Positions 43,557 through 55,271 of a DNA stretch of 64,000 bases are shown here, one piece after another. The stretch's first letter is position 1; each line of letters opens with the position of its first letter. This DNA comes from Streptomyces sp. NBC_01750 (GTDB lineage Bacteria > Actinomycetota > Actinomycetes > Streptomycetales > Streptomycetaceae): the NCBI RefSeq assembly GCF_035918095.1, contig NZ_CP109137.1:1423501-1487500 (forward strand), in the 5' to 3' direction. The notes under the pieces were generated by a model that saw nothing but the letters and a program-made list of their open reading frames with translations, ran no database searches and was not told the DNA's origin. The translations under genes were made by a program, and so were the position numbers.

Positions 43557-43909
43557 ATGGGACGTCACAGCTTGCCCGACGACGACACGACGGACGTAGG
43601 CAGGTCCCGACCACGCGTACGCCACCGCACGGTCGCCATCGCCACGATGCTCGTCGTCGCGCGGCGCGGCTGATCACCCGGCTGAAGGAGCTCACGGACC
43701 CGAGCGCCCGGTGCCTATGATCGCCATCACCGTCGGCCCGGCACCGGCCGGCAGGAGGTCTACCAGATCGCCAGATCGCCAGGGCAGCGGGCAGCGGGCG
43801 GCGGGCGCACCAGGTGAGCGACCCCGCCGAGATCCAGGCCGTGATCCAGGCCGTGATCCTCACGGTGATCGTCGCGGTCGGGCAGACGGGACGAGCCGCT
43901 CAGGAGTGA
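43557..43909 (+). pseudogene. Decayed VWA/solute-binding domain gene
   Basis: AAGGAGGGG precedes an ATG 43557 frame that reads MGRHSLPDDD and a hydrophobic start but stops after 38 codons. Two other frames then give pieces of the family's C-terminus: LITRLKELTDPSAR, PMIAITVGP and, at the end, HQVSDPAEIQAV to the stop. The intact gene in streptomycetes is about 500 codons, so most of it is deleted and the rest frameshifted. Short tandem repeats (GATCCAGGCCGT twice) mark the decay. The end overlaps the convergent GCS2 stop. Confidence 0.75.
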
Positions 43910-45411
43910 GGGCCGGGGAAGCCGACCGGCCAGGTATGCACCGGCTCGCCCTCGTGCATCAGCTCGCAGTAGCGGCGGGTGGTCGCGGCGAGGGCGGCAT
44001 CCCGCTCCAGCCCGGCCTCCAGCGCCCGGTGGTAGGTATCCGCCTGCCACGAAGCCCCGTTCACACGCCGTCGGCACCGCTCCTCGATGACGCCGAGGTA
44101 GAAGTCGCGGTCCGCGGGCTCCACATGCCATGCGTCGAGCCCCGCCGCGGCGAGCGGCAGCAGTTCGTCGCGTATGAGCTTGACGGCCGGCACCCGTGTG
44201 ATACCGCCGCCTCGGCCGGGACGCGGCCACAGAAGCTCCGCGTCGATGCCGTGGTGGCACGCGGTGTCGAAGTTCTCGGCCGCGACGGCGAAGGGCAGCC
44301 GGGTCCACACCGGCCTGGCCTCCTCGGCGAGCGCGCGCACCAGCCCGTAGTAGAAGGCGACATTGGCGATGACATCGGTGACCGTGGGGCCGGCGGGCAG
44401 CACGCGGTTCTCCACCCGCAGATGCGGTACGCCGTCGGCGACTCCGTACACCGGCCGGTTCCAGCGGTAGACCGTGCCGTTGTGCAGGACGAGTTCCTGC
44501 AGCCCGGGCACACCGCCGTCGTCGAGCACCCGCAGCGGGTCCTCGTCGTCGCAGATCGGCAGCAGCGCCGGGAAGTAGCGCAGATTCTCCGCGAAGAGGT
44601 CGTACGCGGAGTCCACCCACCGCTCGCCGAACCAGGTCCGGGGCCGTACGCCCTGGGCCTGGAGCTCGGGCGGGCGGGTGTCGGTGGCCTGCTGGAACAG
44701 CGGTGGCCGCGACTCGCGCCACAGCTCCTTGCCGAACAGGAAGGGCGAGTTGGCGCCGACCGCGACCTGTACCGCGGCCACCGCCTGCGCGGCGTTCCAC
44801 ACATCGGCGAAGCGTCCGGGTGTCACCTGGAGGTGCAGTTGCACGGAGGTGCAGGCGGCTTCGGGAGCGATCGACGTCGAGGTACAGCTCAGCCGCTCCA
44901 CGCCCTCTATCTCGAGCGCGAAGTCCTCGCCGCGTGCGGCGACGATCTGGTCGTTGAGCAGCGTGTACCGGTCGACGTCCGAGAGGTTCGCGGAGACCAG
45001 GTCGTGCTGGGCGAGCGTCGGAAGAATTCCGATCATCACGATCCCCGCGCCGACCTCGTTCGCTTTTCGGTGGGCATATCCAAGGCCGGTGCGCAGCTCC
45101 TCGGCGAGTTGATCGAGCACGCGCCCGGCCAGCCGGTGCGGAACGATATTTACTTCCAGGTTGAACATCCCGAGCTCGGTCTGGAAATCATGGCTCGCGA
45201 TACGCTCCAGGACTTCCTTATTCATCATCCGCGGCAGCCCGTCGGCACCTGCGAGATTCAGCTCGATCTCCAGACCCATGAGATTTTTGGGCCGGTCGAA
45301 CCTCTTCTCGGCCAGCAGCCGCCCCAGTCCCGCGAGGCACTGCTGCAGCTTCCTCCGGTACCTTTGCCGATCGGACAGGTCCGCTCCGCCTGCCACGACC
45401 TTCTCCCCCAT
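43900..45411 (-). CDS. GCS2-family glutamate-cysteine ligase-like protein
   Basis: This 503-residue ATP-grasp-like ligase of the GCS2 family has NLMGLEIELNLAGADG near residue 45 (metal-binding Glu residues), FNLEVNIVPH, STSIAPEAACTSVQLHLQV and PHLRVENRVLPAGPTVTDV (Arg and Glu). Family members join Glu to Cys, but streptomycetes use mycothiol rather than glutathione, so another carboxylate-amine substrate is likely. ATG 45411 has GGAGGG eight bases upstream. No neighbouring pathway gene is visible. Confidence 0.9.
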   Translation of the reverse strand: MGEKVVAGGADLSDRQRYRRKLQQCLAGLGRLLAEKRFDRPKNLMGLEIELNLAGADGLPRMMNKEVLERIASHDFQTELGMFNLEVNIVPHRLAGRVLDQLAEELRTGLGYAHRKANEVGAGIVMIGILPTLAQHDLVSANLSDVDRYTLLNDQIVAARGEDFALEIEGVERLSCTSTSIAPEAACTSVQLHLQVTPGRFADVWNAAQAVAAVQVAVGANSPFLFGKELWRESRPPLFQQATDTRPPELQAQGVRPRTWFGERWVDSAYDLFAENLRYFPALLPICDDEDPLRVLDDGGVPGLQELVLHNGTVYRWNRPVYGVADGVPHLRVENRVLPAGPTVTDVIANVAFYYGLVRALAEEARPVWTRLPFAVAAENFDTACHHGIDAELLWPRPGRGGGITRVPAVKLIRDELLPLAAAGLDAWHVEPADRDFYLGVIEERCRRRVNGASWQADTYHRALEAGLERDAALAATTRRYCELMHEGEPVHTWPVGFPGPHS

Positions 45412-45893
45412 CGAAGCGTCCCTCCTCGAGTGGGCACCACAGAGCATCGACCGCTCGCCTCACCGACGATAATGCCCAGACTGACTGATCTATAACGCCC
45501 CGCGCTCAGCGCGCGACCGGTAGTGTGGGCAGAGGCTCCAGTGGCACATTCCTTAGGCATGGTGCAGTACGCAGTTACCACTGCCCGATGCCTGGTGAAA
45601 AACACCGACCGGTTCCAGCCGTCCGCGCCGAAGAGAAAATCCCAGGCCGCGGCCCCGCCTTCACGAAATATCGGTAGAAAGGCCGCCGGAGAAGGGCCTG
45701 ATACCACCTTGCCGGAAATACGTGCGACCGCTAGCAGAAACACTGCGAGAACACGTGTCGTATAAACTCGGCAAACGAGGTAGAGAGTTGGCGCCCGGTG
45801 GCCTTTCCGGCCCCCCTCTGGCCCCGCACGCTGACAGTGCCGTCCGCACCTGCCCACGCTCCAACGTGTCTCCGAAGTGAGAGGCGACCCACC
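45412..45893. other. Intergenic region between the GCS2 gene and the next plus-strand gene
   Basis: No supported gene lies here. It must hold divergent promoters for both flanking genes. Part of it (45590-45770) is A+T-richer. No clear -35/-10 pair is convincing. Confidence 0.4.
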
Positions 45894-46481
45894 ATGCCGC
45901 TGCATGTCCCCCCGGCTCCCGCGCCTGCCCTGCGCACCGTCCTCACGGCGCTCGGTTCTCCCACCGCCGTCCGCGAAGCTCGCACACCCGCTCTCAGGTC
46001 CGCCCAGGGCCCGCTGAGCCCCGAACTCCCGCTACCCGTCCACGTACTGGACCAGATCGTGCCGAGCGGCGGCGCCCCCTACACCCGCCTCGCCGGCTGG
46101 CGCTTCCTGATCCGCAGCGGCGAACGAGCCGTGGCCGCTGCGGAAACGATGCTCACCCCCGACGGCTGGGCCTTCTCGCACTTCTTCGAAGGCCCCTACC
46201 TCAGCTCCACCGAACGGGCGCTGCGCCAGGCCGAGTCGATGCACACCCCTTTCCAGCCGCGCCTGCTGTCCATTCCGGAGCTCTACATGCTCACCCTCTG
46301 GCTGCACGGCGACACGGACGCCGACGCCTCGGCCGGCACCCCCCGGCCGACGGACGTACTGGTACCGCTGGCTCCGGCGCCACCCGGCATCGCGGCGCAC
46401 CGTCCGCACCGCGTCGCCGATCTGCTGCCGGTGATGACACTGCGGCTTGCGCCTGCCCCGCTGCTCGGCTCACCCGCCTGA
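45894..46481 (+). CDS. Protein of unknown function (195 residues)
   Basis: A soluble protein with a Pro/Ala-rich start and a compact middle domain (YTRLAGWRFLIRSGERAVAAAE, WAFSHFFEGPYLSSTERALRQ). It has a conserved Trp-rich core and no signal peptide or transmembrane helix. GAGAGG precedes ATG 45894. A hairpin terminator follows. I do not recognise the family. Confidence 0.75.
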   Translation: MPLHVPPAPAPALRTVLTALGSPTAVREARTPALRSAQGPLSPELPLPVHVLDQIVPSGGAPYTRLAGWRFLIRSGERAVAAAETMLTPDGWAFSHFFEGPYLSSTERALRQAESMHTPFQPRLLSIPELYMLTLWLHGDTDADASAGTPRPTDVLVPLAPAPPGIAAHRPHRVADLLPVMTLRLAPAPLLGSPA

Positions 46482-46493
46482 AAACCGCACGTC

Positions 46494-46523
46494 GCGCCCC
46501 GTGACCAGCCGGTCGCGGGGCGC
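46494..46523 (+). terminator. Hairpin terminator
   Basis: GCGCCCCG (46494-46501) pairs with CGGGGCGC (46516-46523); the inner GACC/GGTC extends the stem across one mismatch. Confidence 0.7.
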
Positions 46524-46767
46524 ACGTCTGCTCCATCCGGACTAGCCCATACCGGCCCCCCTGAACCACCCGAAAGGACAGTGGAGTTGAGCTGAACCGT
46601 CCGCCTGGGTGATACGTCATTAACCAGTAAGAAGAGCTGCCGCGAAATCCCTGCGGATTGACGCCCGTGGGGCAACACTGGGAGCCGACCGACAGATACG
46701 GGGGGCGGCCATGAACACCTCATCAAGCCGCAGGACACTCACTACAACGCAGCGAGAGAACCCACCC

Positions 46768-46974
46768 ATGTGCCAGCACCAGCCACTCTGCCCTACATCC
46801 GACTCAGCCGACCGGGAAGCGGCCCGACTCGTGGCGCACCACCCGGAGCAGGGCTGGAGCCTGCTGTGCAACGGCGTCCTGCTCTTCGAGGACACCGGTG
46901 AGCTTCTGCCCGACGGGCAGATCATCGCTCCGCACCGGGCACGGGAGACCGGGCAGGTGATGACGGCCGCCTGA
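46768..46974 (+). CDS. DUF5999 family small protein
   Basis: This 68-residue protein opens CQHQPLCPTSDSADREAARL and contains EQGWSLLCNGVLLFEDTGELLPDG, the conserved DUF5999 pattern of streptomycetes. Three Cys residues (two near the N-terminus, one in LLCNG) may bind a metal. ATG 46768 is chosen because the family starts there. Function unknown. Confidence 0.87.
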   Translation: MCQHQPLCPTSDSADREAARLVAHHPEQGWSLLCNGVLLFEDTGELLPDGQIIAPHRARETGQVMTAA

Positions 46975-46994
46975 GGCGCCGTCGGTACGACAAG

Positions 46995-47029
46995 GGGGCC
47001 GGCCGGAGACTTCTCTCCGCACCGGCCCC
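46995..47029. terminator. Hairpin between DUF5999 gene and gcvP
   Basis: GGGGCCGG pairs with CCGGCCCC, with an inner CGGAGA/TCTCCG stem and loop CTTC. It is bidirectional. Confidence 0.75.
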
Positions 47030-47048
47030 GATGCATGCGCTCCCCGCG

Positions 47049-49934
<2,886 letters not shown>

Positions 49935-49936
49935 TA

Positions 49937-49948
49937 AGGAGGCCTCCT
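49937..49948 (-). promoter_or_regulatory. SD of gcvP inside a perfect palindrome
   Basis: AGGAGGCCTCCT is a perfect 12-bp palindrome containing the gcvP Shine-Dalgarno. It lies between the riboswitch and the start and could switch translation by self-pairing or by pairing with riboswitch bases. Confidence 0.55.
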
Positions 49949-49990
49949 GGTCAGACACGACCTACGAGGGGCACCACGGCGCGGATGCCC

Positions 49991-50205
49991 GGACGGCCTC
50001 CCCCTCTGTCATCTCAACCTGAGAGCTTCACCGACGCGCACAGGGCACGCCGACTTTCACCGTCGGTGAGAGCGGATGCCGTCCGACGCCCGCCCTGCTT
50101 TCCAGAGTGACCTCGTCCGTGCGGTACAGGGGCCTGAGAGATTCCGGGGAGGATTTGCTCCTTCGGCGCCGCCGGTACTTTCACCGGAGGACTCTCCCGC
50201 ACGGG
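49991..50205 (-). promoter_or_regulatory. Tandem glycine riboswitch upstream of gcvP
   Basis: Aptamer 1 (about 50117-50205) opens GTGCGGGAGAGTCC and ends GGAATCTCTCAGGCCCCTG...GCAC, the gcvT-type glycine aptamer. Aptamer 2 (about 49991-50084) closes through GGACGGC/GCCGTCC and holds GAAGCTCTCAGG. The two are joined by a ~30-base linker. High glycine should turn on gcvP expression, as for other glycine riboswitches ahead of the cleavage system. Confidence 0.93.
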
Positions 50206-50323
50206 GTCAGCAGCCGTTAGCCAGCGTACCAGCGCGCCTCGTCGTCGATCGCTCGAGTGGCCGATACCTCCGATGTGCACTTTTGTAGTATTTAAACACC
50301 CGTTGCGACCTATTGGAGGGACC

Positions 50324-50758
50324 GTGCAGACCGATATCGATCCGCGCAGCCTGATCGGCCGCAAGGCGTTCGACAGCCACGGCACCAAAATCGGGACTGT
50401 GGACGAGGTGTATCTGGACGATGCGACAGGGGCGCCCGAGTGGGCGGCCGTGCGCACGGGCCTCTTCAGCCGGGACGCCTTCGTCCCGCTCGAGCCCAGC
50501 AAGGTCGTCAAAGACACCCTGCACGTCCCGTACGAGCGCGCGCTGATCAAGGATGCCCCCGACTTCGGTGTCGGCCGCCATCTCTCCCCCGAGCAGGAGC
50601 TCCAGCTCTACCACCACTACGGACTCGAACTCCCCGAAGCTCCCGAGACGCCCGCCGCGTCCTCCGACCCCTCCGGCCCGTCCGACGGGGACTCCGGCTC
50701 CGGCCCCGGCTCCCGACCCGACCGGGACTTCGGCCGGCTGGCGGGCCGGGAGGACTGA
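50324..50758 (+). CDS. PRC-barrel domain protein
   Basis: A PRC-barrel fold occupies residues 1-85, marked by DPRSLIGRKAFDSHGTKIGTVDEVYLDD. It is followed by a disordered Ser/Pro/Asp tail (SSDPSGPSDGDSGSGPGS). PRC-barrels bind RNA or membrane proteins. GTG 50324 follows TTGGAGGG. The last 142 bp overlap the convergent dinB end; both proteins are low-complexity there. Confidence 0.87.
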   Translation: MQTDIDPRSLIGRKAFDSHGTKIGTVDEVYLDDATGAPEWAAVRTGLFSRDAFVPLEPSKVVKDTLHVPYERALIKDAPDFGVGRHLSPEQELQLYHHYGLELPEAPETPAASSDPSGPSDGDSGSGPGSRPDRDFGRLAGRED

Positions 50759-52155
50759 GCGGCGTCCGCTGTCGCGGGCGGTGCCACCAGCGGTAGCGGA
50801 TCGCCCGGCTCCAGGTCCGGGTCGTCGACCATGAAGGTGCGCACCCGCCCCGGCCGCCGCGACCACGGCTCCTCGAACCGCACCGTGACCCGCCCCACCC
50901 CGCTGCCCTGCACCCACCCTGCCCCGTACTCGGCATGCCGTACGTCATGCCCGGCCGGCCAGCGCCGCTCGGCGGGCGGCTGGTGTTCCGCCCCCGCGGT
51001 GCCGGCCCCTTCGCCGGCCCGTTCGCCGGCCTCGTGCGGCTCCGGACCGCCGTCCGGCTCCCCGGCCTCGGCCTGCTCACCGGCTGCGGCCTGGGCGAAC
51101 AGATCCTCCTGCGTGTAGTCCGCGAGCCCGGTCACGCCCACTCCCAGCAGCCGAACCCCGCCCGTGGTGTCCACAGCCTCCAGCAGCCGCCCGGCGGCCT
51201 CCCGCACCACCGCGGGGTCGTCCGTCGGCCCGCGCAGCGTCTCGGAGCGCGTCAGGGTCGAGAAGTCGTACCGCCGCACCTTCAGCACGATGGTCCGCCC
51301 CGAGTGCCCGGACGACCGCAGCCGCTGCACACACCGCTCGGCGAGCCGCTCCACCTCGATCCGCACCCGTACCCGGTCGTGCAGATCCACATCGAAGGTG
51401 TCCTCCACCGACACCGACTTCGCGTCCCTCTCGGCCACCACCGGCCGGTCGTCGTGCCCCACCGCCATCCGGAACAGCGAGGCTCCGTGTGCCTTGCCCA
51501 GTAGACGTACGAGCTCGTCCTCGCCCGCCTCCGCCAGATCGGCCACGGTTGTCATTCCGGCCCGCCGCAGATGCTCCCCGGTCGCCGGCCCGACCCCGGG
51601 CAGCGTACGCACGGACATCGGCCCGAGCAGCTCTCGCTCCGTGCCGGGCTCTATGAGGACCAGACCGTCGGGCTTCGCCTGCTCGGAGGCGATCTTGGCC
51701 AGCATCTTGGACCCCGCGAGCCCGACCGAACCGGTGAGCCCCGTGACCGCTCGGATATCGGCGCGCAGCCGCTCACCGGTCGCCCTGGCCGACGCCGAGT
51801 CGTCGGCCGAGCCGCCCGCCTCCAGGTCCACGAAGGCCTCGTCGAGGCTCAGCGGCTCCACCAGCGGCGAGAGTCTGCCAAGCAGTTCCATCACCTGCTC
51901 GCTGACCGCCCGGTAGAGGGAGAAGCGCGGCACGAGATACGCGGCGTTCGGCGCCAGCCGCCTGGCCTGCGCCATCGGCATCGCGGAGTGCACGCCGAAC
52001 CGTCTGGCCTCGTACGAGGCGGTGGCGACGACTCCGCGCGGCCCGAGCCCGCCGACCACCACCGGCTTCCCGCGCAGACTCGGCTTCGCCGCCTGTTCGG
52101 CGGCGGCGAAGAAGGCATCCATGTCCAGATGCAGAATCGTCGGCGCGGTTCTCAC
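50617..52155 (-). CDS. dinB: DNA polymerase IV (Y-family)
   Basis: This 512-residue translesion polymerase carries DMDAFFAAAEQ (first metal Asp) and LSLDEAFVDLE (catalytic Asp-Glu), with the steric-gate region around FAAAE. A C-terminal extension beyond the usual ~350-400 residues is disordered. GTG 52155 has CGGAG two bases upstream. It acts in error-prone DNA repair. Its 3' end overlaps the convergent PRC-barrel gene by 142 bp. Confidence 0.95.
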   Translation of the reverse strand: MRTAPTILHLDMDAFFAAAEQAAKPSLRGKPVVVGGLGPRGVVATASYEARRFGVHSAMPMAQARRLAPNAAYLVPRFSLYRAVSEQVMELLGRLSPLVEPLSLDEAFVDLEAGGSADDSASARATGERLRADIRAVTGLTGSVGLAGSKMLAKIASEQAKPDGLVLIEPGTERELLGPMSVRTLPGVGPATGEHLRRAGMTTVADLAEAGEDELVRLLGKAHGASLFRMAVGHDDRPVVAERDAKSVSVEDTFDVDLHDRVRVRIEVERLAERCVQRLRSSGHSGRTIVLKVRRYDFSTLTRSETLRGPTDDPAVVREAAGRLLEAVDTTGGVRLLGVGVTGLADYTQEDLFAQAAAGEQAEAGEPDGGPEPHEAGERAGEGAGTAGAEHQPPAERRWPAGHDVRHAEYGAGWVQGSGVGRVTVRFEEPWSRRPGRVRTFMVDDPDLEPGDPLPLVAPPATADAAQSSRPASRPKSRSGREPGPEPESPSDGPEGSEDAAGVSGASGSSSP

Positions 52156-52193
52156 ATCTCCGATGCTGCCCTACACCACTGACAACGGGCGCT

Positions 52194-52763
52194 TCAGACG
52201 GCCCGGTCGCGCCTGCGCCTGGCCAGCTCGTCGGCGGGATTGTTCCCGACCAGGGTCTCGCCGGTGTCGACCCGCTCGCCGTGCAGTTGCGAGAGCGCGG
52301 CCTCGACATCCCGCCAGACCACGCCCACGGCGATCCCGAAGACGCCCTGGCCGCCCTGCAGCAGATCGACCACCTCGTCGGGCGAGGAGCACTCGTAGAC
52401 CGTCGCGCCGTCGCTCATCAGCGTCATACGCTCGAGATCCGTGAAGCCGCGGGCTCTCAGATGCTGCACCGCGGCACGAATGTTCTGCAGCGCGACGCCG
52501 GTGTCCAGGAAACGCTTGACGATCTTGAGAACGACCACGTCGCGGAAGCTGTAGAGCCGTTGGGTTCCGGAGCCGTACGCCGACCGCACACTGGGCTCGA
52601 CCAGGCCCGTACGCGCCCAGTAGTCGAGCTGCCGATAGGTGATACCCGCCGCCGCACACGCGGTGGGCCCGCGGTAGCCGATCGTCTCCGTAGAGAGGTC
52701 GGCCGCACTGTCGTGAAGCGGATACGGCCCGCCCGCCGCCGTACCGTCGCCGCTGCTGCTCAC
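52194..52763 (-). CDS. MerR-family transcriptional regulator
   Basis: This 189-residue protein has an HTH at YRGPTACAAAGITYRQLDYWARTGL and a linker helix with TGVALQNIRAAVQHLRARG. It is the MerR neighbour that adjoins the bifunctional nuclease gene, equivalent in position to Rv1830 in mycobacteria. GTG 52763 has GGAGG five bases upstream; the longer frame does not fit. Target genes are unknown. Confidence 0.9.
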   Translation of the reverse strand: MSSSGDGTAAGGPYPLHDSAADLSTETIGYRGPTACAAAGITYRQLDYWARTGLVEPSVRSAYGSGTQRLYSFRDVVVLKIVKRFLDTGVALQNIRAAVQHLRARGFTDLERMTLMSDGATVYECSSPDEVVDLLQGGQGVFGIAVGVVWRDVEAALSQLHGERVDTGETLVGNNPADELARRRRDRAV

Positions 52764-52930
52764 GCCGACCTCCGTCCTTGACCTGCCATCTCGACGGTAG
52801 GCAGTCGCCCGGGGTGCGTCAACGATCGCCACACTCGGCACGCCGAGTGATAATCACCTTGAGAGTGGTTTCCCGTGCCCCTATTCGGGGAAAGGCTGCT
52901 CGAATGCGCCAACAGAGCCCGGCTGGGCGG

Positions 52931-53404
52931 TCACTGACTGTTGGTGCCGAAGTCTTCCGGCGAGATCTGATCGAGGAACTCGCGGAACTTCTCCACCTCG
53001 TCCTCCTGCTCGTCCGGGATCGCGATTCCCGCGTCGTCGAGCACCCCGTCACTGCCGTAGATCGGCGTACCGGTGCGCAGGGCCAGCGCTATGGCGTCGG
53101 ACGGTCTGGCGCTCACCTCGACTCCGCTGGCGAAGACCAGCTCCGCGTAGAAGACCCCTTCACGCAAGTCAGTGATGCGGACCTCGGTGAGCTCCTGACC
53201 CACCGCCTCCAGCACATCCTTGAAGAGGTCATGGGTCAGCGGCCTGGCAGGAGCCATGCCTTGCTGGGCAAAGGCAATGGCGGTCGCCTCCCCGGGACCG
53301 ATCCAAATGGGGAGGTACCGGTCGCCTCCCACTTCACGCAGGAGCACGATCGGTTGGTTCGAGGGCATTTCGACCCGGACACCCACAACGTCGAGCTCGT
53401 TCAC
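52931..53404 (-). CDS. Bifunctional nuclease (BFN)-family protein
   Basis: This 157-residue protein has the BFN/DUF151 signature: PIVLLREVGGDRYLPIWIG and EVSARPSDAIALALRTGTPIY. Family members have been reported to cut DNA and RNA, though the physiological role is unsettled. It sits between two MerR genes in the order conserved with mycobacteria and corynebacteria. An acidic C-terminal tail (DEQEDEVEKFREF) follows. Confidence 0.92.
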   Translation of the reverse strand: MNELDVVGVRVEMPSNQPIVLLREVGGDRYLPIWIGPGEATAIAFAQQGMAPARPLTHDLFKDVLEAVGQELTEVRITDLREGVFYAELVFASGVEVSARPSDAIALALRTGTPIYGSDGVLDDAGIAIPDEQEDEVEKFREFLDQISPEDFGTNSQ

Positions 53405-53457
53405 ACAGCAACCCTAGGACGTGCCCGACCGGTTTGGGTAGTCGGGCTCCCCCATGA

Positions 53458-54201
53458 TCAGTGGAGCCGTACCCCGAGCGCCGTCTGCACAAGGGCCGCA
53501 TGGAGCCGTACGGAAAGGGCCGCAAGCTCCTTCGTGGTCGCCTCGGCATGGGCCCTGGTCTGCGGATTGCGGTGCCGCCGCAAGGGTGCAACCACCTGTT
53601 CCACGAGCCCGGCCTCACGCTCGGCAGCGGCTTTCATGGCACGCAGATGCCGCGGCTCGAGTCCGAATCTCCCCAGATCCGCGACAAGCCTGGCCACCGT
53701 GACCGACTCGGCGTCGTAGGCGCCGTCCTCGTCCGCCGCGAGAAGGCCGTACGACTCCCACTCGGCCACCTCGTCCTCGCTCACCTCGGCGGACGCGAGA
53801 AGCTCCGCGCGACCCACCCGGGCAGCGGTCGGACGTTCGGGCTCCGAATCCCAGGGGCCGTCGAGCAGTTCCCGCTGCGCGCCCTGCGCGGGCAGCTTTA
53901 CCTGCTCACCGCGCCCCAGGGCGTCGAGATGCTCCCGGATGACCTTCAGCGGAAGATAGTGGTCCCGCTGCATCCGCAGCACCTGTGCCAGCCGCTCCAC
54001 GTCCTCCGGGCTGAACTTGCGATACCCGGACGGTGTCCGCCGCGGCTCGACCAGTCCTTCGGCCTCCAGAAAACGGATCTTGGAGATGGTGACTTCGGGA
54101 AACTCGTCGCGCAGCTGACTGAGCACCGTGCCGATACTCATCAGCCGGTTGCCCGCGGTGGCGGTGCCGTGACCGGCACCGCCCGTCGGTGTTCGTAGCA
54201 T
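53458..54201 (-). CDS. ftsR: MerR-family regulator, FtsR-like
   Basis: A MerR HTH at MSIGTVLSQLRDEFPEVTIS and KIRFLEAEGLVEPRRTPSGYRKFS is followed by a C-terminal helical domain (LVADLGRFGLEPRHLRAM). Position next to the FHA protein matches corynebacterial FtsR (activator of ftsZ) and mycobacterial Rv1828. ATG 54201 is preferred on an AGGAAGG SD. The regulon in Streptomyces is not known. Confidence 0.88.
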   Translation of the reverse strand: MLRTPTGGAGHGTATAGNRLMSIGTVLSQLRDEFPEVTISKIRFLEAEGLVEPRRTPSGYRKFSPEDVERLAQVLRMQRDHYLPLKVIREHLDALGRGEQVKLPAQGAQRELLDGPWDSEPERPTAARVGRAELLASAEVSEDEVAEWESYGLLAADEDGAYDAESVTVARLVADLGRFGLEPRHLRAMKAAAEREAGLVEQVVAPLRRHRNPQTRAHAEATTKELAALSVRLHAALVQTALGVRLH

Positions 54202-54242
54202 GTACCTTCCTGGGGGTCCCCCCGGACGGAGTCTGGGGGAGG

Positions 54243-55082
54243 TCACACGCCCCGCTGGCTGGCGTAGAAGACCAGCCGGTACTTGCCGATCTGGACTTCG
54301 TCGCCGTTCGACAGGAGGACCGAGTCGATCCGCTCGCGGTTGACATACGTGCCGTTCAGACTGCCGACGTCGGCGACGCCGAAACGGCCGTCCGGCCCTC
54401 TGCGGAACTCCACGTGACGCCGCGAGACCGTCACGTCGTCGAGGAAGATGTCGCTCTGCGGGTGACGGCCGGCCGTGGTCAGCTCACCGTCCAGCAGGAA
54501 GCGGCTGCCGGAGTTCGGACCGCGGCGCACCACGAGGAGCGCCGAGCCGAGCGGCAGCGCGTCGACGGCCGCCTGAGCCTCGGGCGAGAGCGAAGGAACG
54601 GCGGTCTGTCCGGTCACCTCGGCGTCGTAGGCCTCGATGCCGGAGATGGAGATCGTCGAGGTCGTCTCCGAGGCGCGCTCCGCCGGCGCTCCGCCCCGCA
54701 GCGGCGCACCGCAGTTGGAGCAGAACCGGCTGGCCTCGGCATTGCGGTGCCCACACCTCGTACAAACCAAGGCCGACATGGACGGGTCCTCCTGCCGCGG
54801 CTGCCCCGCGTGGGGATTGGTCGCATACGGGTCGGAGGCAAACCCTCCACCCGTACTTGAGGTTGATGGTTCCCCGAAACCTATGCGGCCGGGACCGGCA
54901 GGGTCAACAGATGACGCGCCCTGACCGCCCGAAATGTCACCACCCGGACCACCCACCTCATCCCGGAAGAGCGGCCGCTCCGCGCCCTGCTCCTCACTCT
55001 GGCCGTGGCGTGGCGCGCGGTGCCGGGCGTTGCCGCCGTCCTCGCGTGCGCTCTTGCCGAACAACTTCCCAAACAACTTCAC
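54243..55082 (-). CDS. FHA-domain protein with zinc ribbon, GarA/OdhI-like
   Basis: A 100-residue disordered start leads to a zinc ribbon (C107, C110, C121, C124), an ETTS motif (139-142) and a C-terminal FHA domain (TAGRHPQSDIFLDDVTVS, GSLNGTYVN). In mycobacteria GarA and corynebacteria OdhI the ETTS motif is phosphorylated by Ser/Thr kinases and controls 2-oxoglutarate metabolism. The Zn ribbon and long leader are additions. Position supports orthology, but function here is inference. Confidence 0.87.
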   Translation of the reverse strand: MKLFGKLFGKSAREDGGNARHRAPRHGQSEEQGAERPLFRDEVGGPGGDISGGQGASSVDPAGPGRIGFGEPSTSSTGGGFASDPYATNPHAGQPRQEDPSMSALVCTRCGHRNAEASRFCSNCGAPLRGGAPAERASETTSTISISGIEAYDAEVTGQTAVPSLSPEAQAAVDALPLGSALLVVRRGPNSGSRFLLDGELTTAGRHPQSDIFLDDVTVSRRHVEFRRGPDGRFGVADVGSLNGTYVNRERIDSVLLSNGDEVQIGKYRLVFYASQRGV

Positions 55083-55271
55083 GGGCGATTCCCCTTGACC
55101 GAAATAGACCCGCCCGTGGGGCAGGACGAACCCTCAATGATCAGACCTGCCGACCCGGACATCATCACAACGTCCGAAACCGCAAGACAGTTTCCACCAC
55201 GCGCCACGCTTGTGATGTGCCGACCCCCCGAACCCTCATGCCCTCGTCCGCCGGACCTCATACTCTCCGCC

